From: Bacteroidota bacterium
Lineage (GTDB): Bacteria > Bacteroidota > Bacteroidia > NORP154
DNA: 13,079 nt
Direction: 5' to 3'
Assembly: GCA_002401055.1 (NCBI GenBank)
Contig: NVRZ01000063.1
Span: 1-13,079 of the forward strand
Shown here: positions 1-8,507 of the stretch, one piece after another
How positions within the stretch are numbered: position 1 is the first letter of the stretch
Layout of the letters: each line of letters begins with the position of its first letter
Translations under genes and position numbers: made by a program
Notes under the pieces: model-generated
Told to the model about the DNA's origin: nothing
The model's input: the letters and a program-made list of their open reading frames with translations, nothing else
Databases searched by the model: none

Positions 1-2
1 AA

Positions 3-1349
3 ATCATCTACGCCAGTCAATCCGTAAAAAAAATATTAGGTTTCAAACCATCGGAGTTGATTGGCAAAAGCATTCTGCATTACATTGATGGCAAGCACAA
101 GACGTTTATAAAAAATAAAATCAGGTCGGGAACTACAAAGGATAATGAGATAGCTATGATTGAGATAAAGCTTAAACATAAAGATGGGTCTTGGCGTTAT
201 CTGGAATCTGTTGGACGAAACTTGCTAAACGACCCAATTATTAAAGGCATCGTGGTGAACTCTCGGGATGTAACCAAAAGGAAGAAGGCGCAGGACGAGC
301 TAAAACGGAGCGAATTCAAATATAAATCAGTTATACAGCAATCCCACGCGGCTATTTATATGCTAGATCCTAAATCTATGGTATTGGTAGAGGCCAATGC
401 TACATTTTTTGCATACACGGGATATTCTAAGAAACATCTGGATAAGCTTACAGTCTTTGATATTGTAGATGCTCCAAAAACCAGTATTCAAAATTTTGTT
501 GGCAATGTGATGAAGAATGGTCGTTATGAAATCGGTGAGCGTACCTGGCTTCATAAGAATGGTCAAAAGGTTCACGTTATCGTGTCGGCCAGCCGGATTC
601 AACAAAATGGAAAGAACCTCATTGTGGTTTTGGCGCATAATATAACCCTACTCAAGAAAACTGAGGAGCAGCTGAAAGCGAAAAATTCTGAGCTGGATAC
701 CTTTGTCTACAGGGCATCTCATGATTTGAGGTCGCCAATCGCGTCTATTCAGGGCTTGGTCCATTTAGCATTAAAGGAGGTAAAGGACAAAGCTGCTTTA
801 AAATACTTTGATCTAATCGGTACGGCTATAGCAAAACAAGATGAAATACTTGAAGATTTAACTCAAGTTACAATTATAAGACAGGGAGAAGTAGAATTGA
901 AATCCTTTAAACCCAAGCCATTCATTGAGGAAATCGTTAGATCTTTCAAAGAACACGCCATTTTTCAAAGGGCTAAATTCCAGATCAAGGATAATACAAC
1001 AAAAAACATAATAAGTGACGAACGCCTGTTGAAGACAATCCTGCGAAACCTTATTGAGAATGCACTTAAGTATAGAAAGTCAAAATCCCAAAACTCTTTT
1101 GTTAATATTAGCATCGCTCAAGGGGCTGACAATGTTAAAATAACTATTGAGGATAACGGGATGGGTATTCCTGAAAAATACCAGGAAAAGATCTATGACA
1201 TGTTTTTCCGTGCTACGCAATTAAAATCAGGAACAGGATTGGGATTGTATATCGTGAAAAGTGCCCTTGAGAAGTTAGATGGCTCAATTAAGGTAGAAAG
1301 TAAGGAAAAAGTGGGTACAACCTTTACATTAAATATACCCAATAACTAG
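3..1349 (+). CDS. PAS-domain sensor histidine kinase, 5' end outside the window
   Basis: This is the C-terminal part of a two-component sensor kinase that should autophosphorylate on histidine and pass the phosphate to a receiver domain. The frame is open from base 3 and already reads PAS-like sequence (IIYASQSVKKILGF), so the TTG at 57 is not the true start and the gene begins upstream. Counting from that TTG codon, a first PAS domain ends near residue 73 (VNSRDVTKRK), and a second PAS spans about 86-200. The dimerisation/phosphoacceptor H-box follows (SHDLRSPIASI, His222), then an HATPase domain with the N-box (NLIEN, 331-335), G1 (DNGMG, 366-370) and G2 (GTGLGL, 392-397). No membrane segment is seen in the visible part, and the N-terminal sensor region is missing. 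It ends 13 bases before a receiver gene, a typical operon pair. The kinase call is firm; the stimulus is unknown. Confidence 0.95.
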   Translation: MIYASQSVKKILGFKPSELIGKSILHYIDGKHKTFIKNKIRSGTTKDNEIAMIEIKLKHKDGSWRYLESVGRNLLNDPIIKGIVVNSRDVTKRKKAQDELKRSEFKYKSVIQQSHAAIYMLDPKSMVLVEANATFFAYTGYSKKHLDKLTVFDIVDAPKTSIQNFVGNVMKNGRYEIGERTWLHKNGQKVHVIVSASRIQQNGKNLIVVLAHNITLLKKTEEQLKAKNSELDTFVYRASHDLRSPIASIQGLVHLALKEVKDKAALKYFDLIGTAIAKQDEILEDLTQVTIIRQGEVELKSFKPKPFIEEIVRSFKEHAIFQRAKFQIKDNTTKNIISDERLLKTILRNLIENALKYRKSKSQNSFVNISIAQGADNVKITIEDNGMGIPEKYQEKIYDMFFRATQLKSGTGLGLYIVKSALEKLDGSIKVESKEKVGTTFTLNIPNN

Positions 1350-1362
1350 TAAACGAATCGAC

Positions 1363-1779
1363 ATGGCAACAATAAAACCAGCATCAAGATATAGTACAGC
1401 AATGCTCATTGATGACAATGAGATAGATAATTTAATTAATCAGAAGATGTTGGAGGGCACGAATTTTTCCGAGCGTATTCAAGTCTACACAAGTGGGAAA
1501 AGTGCCCTTGAATATCTTCAAAACTTGCAAAGAGATAAGAAACTGGACACCAAGTTGATTCCTGAAATTATCTTTCTGGACATCAACATGCCCTTAATGG
1601 ATGGTTTTCAGTTCCTTGCTGAATTTGAGAAGCTAAATAATGTAATTACTCAACACAGCAAAATTGTAATGCTAACTACATCCATAAACCCGTCTGATAA
1701 AGACGAGTCGACAAAATACAAGCAGGTGGTAATCTTCGTAAATAAACCGCTCACCCAGGATTACCTGGACTCCTTGTAA
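1363..1779 (+). CDS. Single-domain response regulator (CheY-like receiver)
   Basis: This 138-residue protein is a stand-alone receiver domain with no output domain. The acidic pair is D17-D18 (MLIDDNEID), the phosphoacceptor is D73 (IIFLDINMP), the switch threonine is T105 or T106 (MLTTS), and the conserved lysine is K128 (FVNKPL). All key residues are present, so it should be phosphorylatable. Receivers of this kind act by protein-protein contact or as phosphorelay intermediates. The histidine kinase lies 13 bases upstream and is the likely partner. No strong Shine-Dalgarno is visible before the ATG, which is usual in Bacteroidota. The family call is secure; the downstream target is not visible. 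Confidence 0.93.
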   Translation: MATIKPASRYSTAMLIDDNEIDNLINQKMLEGTNFSERIQVYTSGKSALEYLQNLQRDKKLDTKLIPEIIFLDINMPLMDGFQFLAEFEKLNNVITQHSKIVMLTTSINPSDKDESTKYKQVVIFVNKPLTQDYLDSL

Positions 1780-1944
1780 AACAAAACGATTGTTGTAGCC
1801 ACCCGCTTGCCCAAGACTAGCACCTAGGTAGTTAAATTGCAGCCCACATTCTTGCCAACGACAATTCCTGCAATTTTCATCAAAATCTTACATCAGTAAC
1901 AGACTTCATATAGTTGGTTAGCTTCTGCACGCTATATAGGGAAT

Positions 1945-1968
1945 ATTTGTATAGAATATAATACAAAT
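1945..1968. promoter_or_regulatory. 8-bp perfect inverted repeat at the start of the sorting-domain gene
   Basis: ATTTGTAT (1945-1952) and ATACAAAT (1961-1968) are perfect reverse complements separated by 8 bases. The left arm overlaps AATATTTG (1942-1949), one base off the Bacteroidota -7 consensus TAnnTTTG, although no good -33 box is found at the right distance. The right arm covers the first possible ATG (1967). It could be an operator for a dimeric regulator, or an RNA hairpin that hides the ATG at 1967 and leaves the one at 1973 free. Such AT-only repeats also arise by chance. Confidence 0.35.
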
Positions 1969-1972
1969 GCCT

Positions 1973-2031
1973 ATGAAATCAACGATAGTCAGCGCTGCGC
2001 TTACGCTTCGCAGTCACGAACACCTTGAAAA
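1973..2031 (+). repeat. 5' leader repeat, copy 1
   Basis: These 59 bases match 9237-9295 at 52 of 59 positions with no gaps, starting exactly at the ATG of both genes. They encode MKSTIVSAALTLRSHEHLEK. The stretch 1999-2013 is rich in CGCTTACGCTTCGC-like sequence and carries short CTGCG/CGCAG inverted arms. The proteins downstream are otherwise unrelated, so the identity is confined to the 5' end. Confidence 0.8.
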
Positions 2032-2485
2032 GTCGACTGACAGTGTGAGTAAAACCCTAAAGATAGCCCTGGTAGTCTTTCTAATTGGTTTTATCGCATC
2101 ACCGAGTGTAGCGCAAGAACTCTCCAATACTGGTAAGTACCGAGTGACCGCCTATAAGAAGGGAAATAACACAGTTTACAGTACTTCAAATCAAGTGGAT
2201 GTATTGGAAAAATTTACGCTTTATATACCCAATGCTTTCACTCCTAATGGTGATGGCCTAAACGAAACTTTTGGGCCGGTGGGTAATGCAGTAAATAAAT
2301 TCTCGATGCTGATTTTTAACAGATGGGGGCAAATGATATTTGAAAGTGAGGATATGAATCATCAGTGGGACGGAACTTATAAAGGAGAAAAAGTACAAAC
2401 TGATACTTATGTATACAAAATATTTGCTACGGGAGAGGAATCAGGATCATTTCAGAAGACTGGAAAAATAACGGTAATAATCTAA
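1973..2485 (+). CDS. Small exported protein: leader, signal peptide, Fn3 fragment and CHU_C (T9SS type B) sorting domain
   Basis: The protein is about 170 residues long. Counting from the ATG at 1973, residues 1-27 are an unusual leader (TLRSHEHLEKSTDSVSK), 28-48 a signal peptide (hydrophobic IALVVFLIGFIA, likely cut after SVA before Gln48), and 53-80 the tail of an Fn3-like domain (KYRVTAYKKGNN). Residues 81-169 are a gliding-motility-associated C-terminal domain of the CHU_C type (YIPNAFTPNGDGLNETF, FNRWGQMIFES, QWDGTYKG, TDTYVYKI). That domain normally closes very large proteins and directs export and attachment by the type IX system; here it has almost no cargo. I prefer 1973 over 1967 because DNA similarity to the gene at 9237 begins exactly at this ATG. 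The gene ends 20 bases before the giant PKD gene, which lacks such a domain, and its Fn3 fragment looks like the missing end of that protein. It may be a remnant or a functional separate anchor. Confidence 0.88.
   Translation: MKSTIVSAALTLRSHEHLEKSTDSVSKTLKIALVVFLIGFIASPSVAQELSNTGKYRVTAYKKGNNTVYSTSNQVDVLEKFTLYIPNAFTPNGDGLNETFGPVGNAVNKFSMLIFNRWGQMIFESEDMNHQWDGTYKGEKVQTDTYVYKIFATGEESGSFQKTGKITVII
2015..2053 (+). repeat. Leader module B, copy 1 (EHLEKSTDSVSK)
   Basis: These 39 bases (CACGAACACCTT through GTGAGTAAA) match 8580-8618 in the third exported-protein gene at 32 of 39 positions in the same reading frame. They encode HEHLEKSTDSVSK here and HEHLKKSIDAVSK there. In this gene the module follows the SALTLRS module; in the other gene it precedes it. 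Confidence 0.75.
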
Positions 2486-2491
2486 TTCAAA

Positions 2492-2509
2492 ATGAATCGG
2501 AGCCATTGA
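2492..2509 (+). other. Possible 5-codon minicistron overlapping the start of the giant gene
   Basis: ATG at 2492 reads Met-Asn-Arg-Ser-His and stops at TGA 2507-2509. The stop overlaps the TTG start of the giant PKD gene (2506-2508) as TTGA. This geometry resembles stop-start translational coupling and could help ribosomes use a weak TTG start. It could equally be chance, since a short ATG frame in an intergenic gap is common. Confidence 0.25.
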
Positions 2510-5500
2510 AACCAACTAATAACAGATCCATCAGCATTACAAAATTTAGCAATATTAAATTCGCAACAGTGACAGCATTCCTTTTCGGGGCTGTATCATT
2601 TGGCTATCCGCAAAGCCCGCAGGCGTTATTCAGTGCAGATTCAGATACAGGATGTGCTCCGCTCACGGTGCAGTACACCAACAACTCTTCATACGCTTCC
2701 AGCTACTTATGGGATTTTGGCAACGGAGCGACATCAACGCTTGAAAACCCCGTGAATGTATATTTTAATCCAGGGACCTATACAGTTTCTCTAACCGTAA
2801 CATCCAATTCTGGTGCCAGCGACACATATAGTGCAGTGGATGCGGTTACGGTCATTACCCTACCGGAAGCTGATTTTAATGCACAAAACACTACTTCTTG
2901 TCTTTCTGGAAATTCAATCACTTTCATTAATAACTCCAATAATTCCAGCAGTTGGATATGGGACTTCGGAGATGGCAATACTTCAATCACAGAAAATCCT
3001 GTCCACTCCTATAGTAATTCCGGTAGTTATATAGTGACTATGATCGCTCAAAATGATGTGGGATGCAATGCTGTAATTTCCAAACCCTCCTATATAAGCA
3101 TATTCTCCGGTTGGGATGCGGAATTTACCGTAGACACCAATGTTAGTTGCAATCTAAATCACCTTTTCTCATTTAATTGCTATGCAACCGGAGTTACCTC
3201 ATGGTCATGGGATTTCGGTGATGGTTTTTTATCTAACCTCCAAAACCCTCAACATTCCTATAACGATCCGGGCGTGTACACAATTTCACTAATTACGCTC
3301 AATGCCAATGGTTGTGTTGATACCTTGGTCAAAGACGACTATATTTCAGTAGGATTTGGATACCAGCCTGTGATAACAGCCAATATAACCACAGGGTGCA
3401 TTCCATTGTCAGTGAATTTTAATGACACCAACTCCCTCTCCAGCACATGGTTATGGGATTTTGGTGATGGCGACACATCCAGTCTGAGAAACCCAATTCA
3501 CATCTACTCCGACAGTGGAAGTTTTGACCTTACGGTAATAATTACGAACATCAATGGTTGTGTAAACACCCTTACTTTAGATGAATATGTTACTGCTCTA
3601 AATCCGCCAATAGCAAATTTCTCTTATAATATATTTTCCAGATGTAGCCCTCGCCACATAAAATTCATTAACAATTCCGCCAACGCAACATCCTGGCTCT
3701 GGGATTTTGGCGATGGAACCACATCGACCGCCGAAGAACCGAGCCATACTTATTACGATACAGGCAGCTATACCGTGGTGCTCACCGTTTTTTCGGCTAA
3801 TGGCTGCTCTGATGTTAATGAGTGGGTAAATATGACAACCTTAACCAAGCCTGTGGCCGGTTTTGGCGAAACCGATACTTCAGGGTGTGTGCCTTTTTTA
3901 ACATCCTTCGTCGATTCGTCAATGGATGGGGTAAGCTGGCTTTGGTTGTTTGGCGATGGGGACACATCTGTTCAGCAAAATCCGGTACATGTCTATAAGA
4001 ACGATGGTACCTATGATGTCACGTTGATTGTTTCCAACTTAGGCGGGTGCGTGGATACGTTAACGAAATTGGAACTGATAACAACTCAACCGTACACTCC
4101 CTTTTACATCGAGCCGTCTGCATATACCGGATGTGCTCCCCTTAATATGAGTTTTGAAGACCATACTCCAGGAGCTGTAAACTGGGTGTGGGATTTTGGT
4201 GATGGAAGCCCGGTTGGAAATCAGGGTGAAGCCAATCACACTTATCAGAATGAAGGCACTTATATCGTGTCATTGGTGGTCGAGACGACTTCGGGTTGTT
4301 CACAGCATATTCCGGCGTATAAGACGATAATTGTCAGCGAAGGGAAATCGGATTTTGCATACAGTTGGAATTTTTGCACTCCGCTGACCGTAAATTTCAC
4401 CGATTCATCAACAAACGCCAACTCCTGGAATTGGAATTTTGGCGACGGAAGCAGTTCTGCACTTCAAAACCCAACACATGCGTACGCAGGGTTCGGCCGT
4501 TATGTAGTTATACTGACAGTAACCAACGCTATAGGATGCTTCTACACCACCGCAAAGATGGTGACCGTTGAGCCCCGCCCTAGCCTGGCAGGCCCGGTCT
4601 TCATCGCTTCAGATTCTCTATATCCTATGAACATGGATCTCTTTGCAAACTCGAATGGCGCCACTTCATGGTTATGGAATTTCGGGGATAGTTCTGCAAC
4701 TTCTACATTGGAAAACCCTTCCCATTATTATGCGTTTCAACCTTACTGGAATATAACTTTAATTGTTAGCAATGGCTCGTGCACTGATACTTTTATGCTT
4801 GAGGTAATTGAGGTGTCGCCTATGCCCGGAGTGCCTGTGGGAGTTGAAGAAGAAGGGACAGAAGAAAATGAGATAATAAGTTATCCTGCTTTGGGGTGCA
4901 TACCGTTTACAGTATGTTTTTACAATGAGTTCCCAAATGCTGTTTCTTATACCTGGAGTTTCGGGGATGGCGATTCATCGAATATTGCTGATCCAATTCA
5001 TGTCTTTAACAGCCCTGGCAGCTATGATATCTCCCTGACAGTGTCGAACATTGACGGTACGTATGACACCCTTGAAATGAATGATTTTATAATTGCCGGC
5101 GGACCGGAAGCCGCATTTACGGCAACTGTTTTCCCAGTTTGCGACAGTATAGGTGCGGAGCTAGTTGACAGTTCTCTAAATGTGCTGCAATGGGATTGGA
5201 GTTTTGGAAACGGTGTTATATCGACTGACCAAAATCCGACCCATGTATATCCAGCGATTAATACGAGCTATACTATTTCACTTATGGTAACTGACTCAAT
5301 TGGGTGTACCGATTTGGCAACCAGTAGCCTATATACTGGAATTCTTGAACCCGTTTTTTCTTTTGAAAATGAGATCTGCGCAGGCGATACTGCTCATTTT
5401 ACAAGTACATTAAGTGGAGGCAGCTCATGGATGTGGGATTTTGGAGATAGCAACTACTCCACGGATTCATTTCCTTTGCATATTTACGCTGATTCAGGCA

Positions 5501-8340
5501 CTTATTACCCCGAACTTATATATAACGACACAAATGGCTGTGCACACAGTTATGTGATGACGAATGGTATAGTAGTCTACAAACCAATTGCCGATTTTAC
5601 GTTAAGTGGAGCTACGACAGCATGCGACTCAATAAATGTAGTGGTAGGAAACAACTCTACAGGTGCGCAAAGCTATGTGTGGAATTTTGGAGATGGGTCC
5701 ACTTCCGTTGATGAAGTACCAATGCATTCTTACTATTTACCGGGATCCTACTTGGTCAGCTTAGAAGCAAGTATAAATGGATGCACAAGTTCTGTAATGA
5801 GCCCAGACACTGTTAAGGTAAACGCTGGAAAGTCGCACTTTGGGTTTGATCAGGTGAACTATTGTTTGCCTGTCACTGTTAACTATACTGACTCAAGCGA
5901 CAATGCTGTGGCATGGCTCTGGAATTTTGGGGATGATAACCCCTTGGTTACAAATCAGAACCCCACTCACGTGTTTGATTCTTTGCCCGCCAATGACGTT
6001 TCACTGACTATTCTGGACGTGAATGGATGTCAGGCAACATCCTCTTTACCCAATATTTCTGTTCTCACCGCGTCATTTGAGATCGGTGATTCTATAGGAT
6101 GTTCTCCTCATAACATATCTTTCACTGATAACTCGCTGGGAGCGGTATCCTGGTTCTGGGATTTTGGCGATGGAAATACTTCAGTAGATCGGCATCCAAC
6201 ACATACTTATCAAAGTTCTGGGTTTTACAATGTAATTCTCATAGTTTCTTCTGTCGATGGTTGCTCCGACACCATATTCTACAGTTCATTAATTCAAATA
6301 AATGAACCGATAGCTGATTTTTTCACTTCCGATACTTCCCAATGTGCCCCAGCCCTGGTCTCTTTCACAGATCAATCTCAAAATGTCAGCAGTTACTTGT
6401 GGGATTTCGGAGATGGAATAGGGTCGACAAACAGCAACCCTGACCACATATACGTTATGCCAGGGTTTTATTCCATCACGCTTATGGTATCTGACTCCTT
6501 TGGTTGTACGGATTCTATTGTTCGGTCTGAGCATATAAAATTATTTGGGCCTTTGGCCTCATTTAGCAGCACTGAAACTGAAGGTTGTGGAGAACTGAAC
6601 GTCTCCTTTACCGATCAATCAGAAAATGTTGCCTCTTGGAGCTGGAGTTTTGGTGACGGCGGCTCATCATCTTTGCAGAATCCGCAGTATTTATATGATA
6701 ATGCAGGGGCATTTTCGGTTTCTCTTAGCGTAACAGATACTCTGGGCTGTCTATCGTCTTATGTATTGCCAGATTCCGTGTTGATATATCCGAACCCAAC
6801 AGCTAATTTTTCTATTCCCCGTGAATCAGCGTGCACGCCCTTTGCCTGCACTTTGATCAATAATTCTCAATTTGCTGATAACTACCAGTGGAATTTTAAT
6901 GACGAAGCAAGTGATTCAACAGAAAACCCTGTATATCTTTTCAACAATGCCGGGAGTTACCAGATATCATTGAGCAGCACCAATTCCTTCGGATGTTCTG
7001 ATAGCATTGTGCGAACCATTTTCGTGCGCCAATCTCCTGAGGCACAGTTTGTGTCAGATACTGCATCAGGGTGCTGGCTATTGCACGTTAATTTTACATC
7101 ACAGTCTGCCAATCTCGAAGACCCGACATATGACTGGAGCTTTTCGGATAATTCCAATTTAACTGATCAGGATACAATGCAGGTGCATAATAACATTCAC
7201 TTTCCCAACCCTTCAATGACATACTATACAACCGGATTGTCCGATGTAAGCCTTATTGTTACCAATTCCAATGGATGTTCGGATACGGTAATAAAATCAA
7301 ACTATATTAATGTATTTGATACGGCTTCACCGGCTGATCCGGTGATTTACACGGCAACCGTATTGTCCAATACATCGATCAGGGTAATCTGGGAAAATAT
7401 TGACGAAGACTATCTAACTCATTATGAGGTTTATCGAAAAGATATTCTTTCTGCATATTTTATATCTGTGGGTACTTTTCAAAAACAAAGCACACTTGAA
7501 TTTGTTGACGATGGCTTGAATACGCTAGAGAATTCTTATTGCTATAAAGTGCAAGCAGTTTATGAGTGCGACATAATGACCTCCGTAGATGAATTGATCG
7601 AATATTGCACCATAAACGTAACTGCATACACTTCCGGAGACAAGATAGAGGTTGAATGGAGTCAATATACTGGTTGCTCCGTTGGAAGTTACGAGGTCTA
7701 CAGACAAAAGGGCAATAGCTCTTTGTCTGTTCACTTGGCTACTCTTCCGCCTACTTCATATAACTACACAGATTCTTCAATTATATGTCCCGATATATAT
7801 TCTTATCGTATCAAAGCAACTGATTTGTGTGGCCGAAGCTATATATCTATGAGTGATACGTCCACGGCAAGTCCGGCAGAGAATGTATTTGCCACGCAAA
7901 AAACAAACGTAATGAGAACTACGGTTGTAAACAACAGTGCCGTCCTTACAGAATGGACGGCACCCAAAATCATGCCTGGTAATGTAAGTAAGTATATCCT
8001 TCTTAGATCCACTGATAACATAGACTTTTTCTATTTAGCCTCCATCCCTGTAGGCATTCACCAGTACGTTGATAACAACGTAAGCGTTGATGAACAAAAT
8101 TACTATTACAAGATCGATATAGTAAATACTTGTCAAATAGAAAGTCACCCTGGTGCACAAGGATCATCTATTCTTCTTAGGTCCGAAACAATCAATGGAC
8201 GACCGCTGCTTCAATGGACTTCCTATGATAACTGGGATACTGAAGTGGACTATTATCTTATTGAAAAGAAAAACGACCAAGGTACCTGGGAACCTGTAAA
8301 AAAGGTAAGCGGAAAATCTACTAACACCAAACTAGACTAA
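2506..8340 (+). CDS. Giant PKD/Fn3 repeat surface protein lacking a sorting domain
   Basis: This is a 1944-residue exported repeat protein. Residues 1-35 hold a basic region and a hydrophobic signal segment (FATVTAFLFGAVSFG). Residues about 36-1605 are 19 PKD-type beta-sandwich repeats of about 83 residues each, recognised by W-x-FGDG motifs, a PxHxY turn and a paired Cys near the start and end of most repeats (for example WIWDFGDGNTS, WLWDFGDGTTS). An acidic linker (VEEEGTEENE, near 780) follows repeat 9, and repeats 18 and 19 are the most diverged. From about 1606 come three Fn3-like domains (for example HYEVYRK, SYEVYRQK) and a fourth that stops after about 50 residues (YYLIEKKNDQGTWEPVKK). 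PKD arrays in this phylum are usually cell-surface adhesins. The start is TTG at 2506, as no in-frame ATG is nearby and TTGAAACCAAC mirrors ATGAAACCAAC of the gene at 8565. No T9SS sorting domain is present, so how it reaches the surface is unclear. Confidence 0.9.
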   Translation: MKPTNNRSISITKFSNIKFATVTAFLFGAVSFGYPQSPQALFSADSDTGCAPLTVQYTNNSSYASSYLWDFGNGATSTLENPVNVYFNPGTYTVSLTVTSNSGASDTYSAVDAVTVITLPEADFNAQNTTSCLSGNSITFINNSNNSSSWIWDFGDGNTSITENPVHSYSNSGSYIVTMIAQNDVGCNAVISKPSYISIFSGWDAEFTVDTNVSCNLNHLFSFNCYATGVTSWSWDFGDGFLSNLQNPQHSYNDPGVYTISLITLNANGCVDTLVKDDYISVGFGYQPVITANITTGCIPLSVNFNDTNSLSSTWLWDFGDGDTSSLRNPIHIYSDSGSFDLTVIITNINGCVNTLTLDEYVTALNPPIANFSYNIFSRCSPRHIKFINNSANATSWLWDFGDGTTSTAEEPSHTYYDTGSYTVVLTVFSANGCSDVNEWVNMTTLTKPVAGFGETDTSGCVPFLTSFVDSSMDGVSWLWLFGDGDTSVQQNPVHVYKNDGTYDVTLIVSNLGGCVDTLTKLELITTQPYTPFYIEPSAYTGCAPLNMSFEDHTPGAVNWVWDFGDGSPVGNQGEANHTYQNEGTYIVSLVVETTSGCSQHIPAYKTIIVSEGKSDFAYSWNFCTPLTVNFTDSSTNANSWNWNFGDGSSSALQNPTHAYAGFGRYVVILTVTNAIGCFYTTAKMVTVEPRPSLAGPVFIASDSLYPMNMDLFANSNGATSWLWNFGDSSATSTLENPSHYYAFQPYWNITLIVSNGSCTDTFMLEVIEVSPMPGVPVGVEEEGTEENEIISYPALGCIPFTVCFYNEFPNAVSYTWSFGDGDSSNIADPIHVFNSPGSYDISLTVSNIDGTYDTLEMNDFIIAGGPEAAFTATVFPVCDSIGAELVDSSLNVLQWDWSFGNGVISTDQNPTHVYPAINTSYTISLMVTDSIGCTDLATSSLYTGILEPVFSFENEICAGDTAHFTSTLSGGSSWMWDFGDSNYSTDSFPLHIYADSGTYYPELIYNDTNGCAHSYVMTNGIVVYKPIADFTLSGATTACDSINVVVGNNSTGAQSYVWNFGDGSTSVDEVPMHSYYLPGSYLVSLEASINGCTSSVMSPDTVKVNAGKSHFGFDQVNYCLPVTVNYTDSSDNAVAWLWNFGDDNPLVTNQNPTHVFDSLPANDVSLTILDVNGCQATSSLPNISVLTASFEIGDSIGCSPHNISFTDNSLGAVSWFWDFGDGNTSVDRHPTHTYQSSGFYNVILIVSSVDGCSDTIFYSSLIQINEPIADFFTSDTSQCAPALVSFTDQSQNVSSYLWDFGDGIGSTNSNPDHIYVMPGFYSITLMVSDSFGCTDSIVRSEHIKLFGPLASFSSTETEGCGELNVSFTDQSENVASWSWSFGDGGSSSLQNPQYLYDNAGAFSVSLSVTDTLGCLSSYVLPDSVLIYPNPTANFSIPRESACTPFACTLINNSQFADNYQWNFNDEASDSTENPVYLFNNAGSYQISLSSTNSFGCSDSIVRTIFVRQSPEAQFVSDTASGCWLLHVNFTSQSANLEDPTYDWSFSDNSNLTDQDTMQVHNNIHFPNPSMTYYTTGLSDVSLIVTNSNGCSDTVIKSNYINVFDTASPADPVIYTATVLSNTSIRVIWENIDEDYLTHYEVYRKDILSAYFISVGTFQKQSTLEFVDDGLNTLENSYCYKVQAVYECDIMTSVDELIEYCTINVTAYTSGDKIEVEWSQYTGCSVGSYEVYRQKGNSSLSVHLATLPPTSYNYTDSSIICPDIYSYRIKATDLCGRSYISMSDTSTASPAENVFATQKTNVMRTTVVNNSAVLTEWTAPKIMPGNVSKYILLRSTDNIDFFYLASIPVGIHQYVDNNVSVDEQNYYYKIDIVNTCQIESHPGAQGSSILLRSETINGRPLLQWTSYDNWDTEVDYYLIEKKNDQGTWEPVKKVSGKSTNTKLD

Positions 8341-8385
8341 TATGTCCAGCCTGGCATTTATAATAATTCAATTTTCTTCATATAA
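8341..8385 (+). pseudogene. Remnant Fn3 coding sequence beyond the giant gene's stop
   Basis: Read in the same frame past the TAA at 8338-8340, the next codons give YVQPGIYNNSIFFI before a second TAA at 8383. YVQPGIY is what one expects at this point of an Fn3 domain, just before the missing YRVTAY strand. The first stop therefore looks like a nonsense change in a once longer gene, with homology breaking off after about 7-8 codons. The stretch is short, so this rests on pattern recognition. Confidence 0.45.
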
Positions 8386-8387
8386 TT

Positions 8388-8419
8388 TGATTAGAGTCCA
8401 TTAATGCTGACTCTAGTCG
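8388..8419 (+). terminator. Hairpin after the giant gene, possible terminator without U-tract
   Basis: TAGAGTC (8392-8398) pairs perfectly with GACTCTA (8409-8415) around a 10-base loop, and the stem extends outwards by about four more pairs including two G-U wobbles. It lies about 50 bases after the stop at 8340 and before a promoter-like element for the next gene, which fits a transcript end. No run of T follows, so it is not a standard intrinsic terminator and may only stabilise the 3' end. Confidence 0.4.
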
Positions 8420-8507
8420 TACGGCGTTCTTCTGATACCATTTATCTAAAAAAGTGCAAAATATCGATAAATCTTACACCTGAACAATGTTGCACTCTTA
8501 TGGCTTT

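Noticed and set aside
57..59. TTG at 57 as the start of the histidine kinase
   Set aside because: The same frame is open to the window edge and already encodes PAS-domain sequence upstream (from base 3), so the gene is cut by the window and this TTG is internal.
363..638. 91-residue open frame on the - strand inside the kinase gene
   Set aside because: It is antisense to a well-defined PAS domain and its translation resembles no family.
2610..7320. Repeated WDFGDG-type coding DNA as a CRISPR or tandem DNA repeat
   Set aside because: The repetition is at protein level with about 83-residue spacing. The DNA of the units is strongly diverged and there are no spacers.
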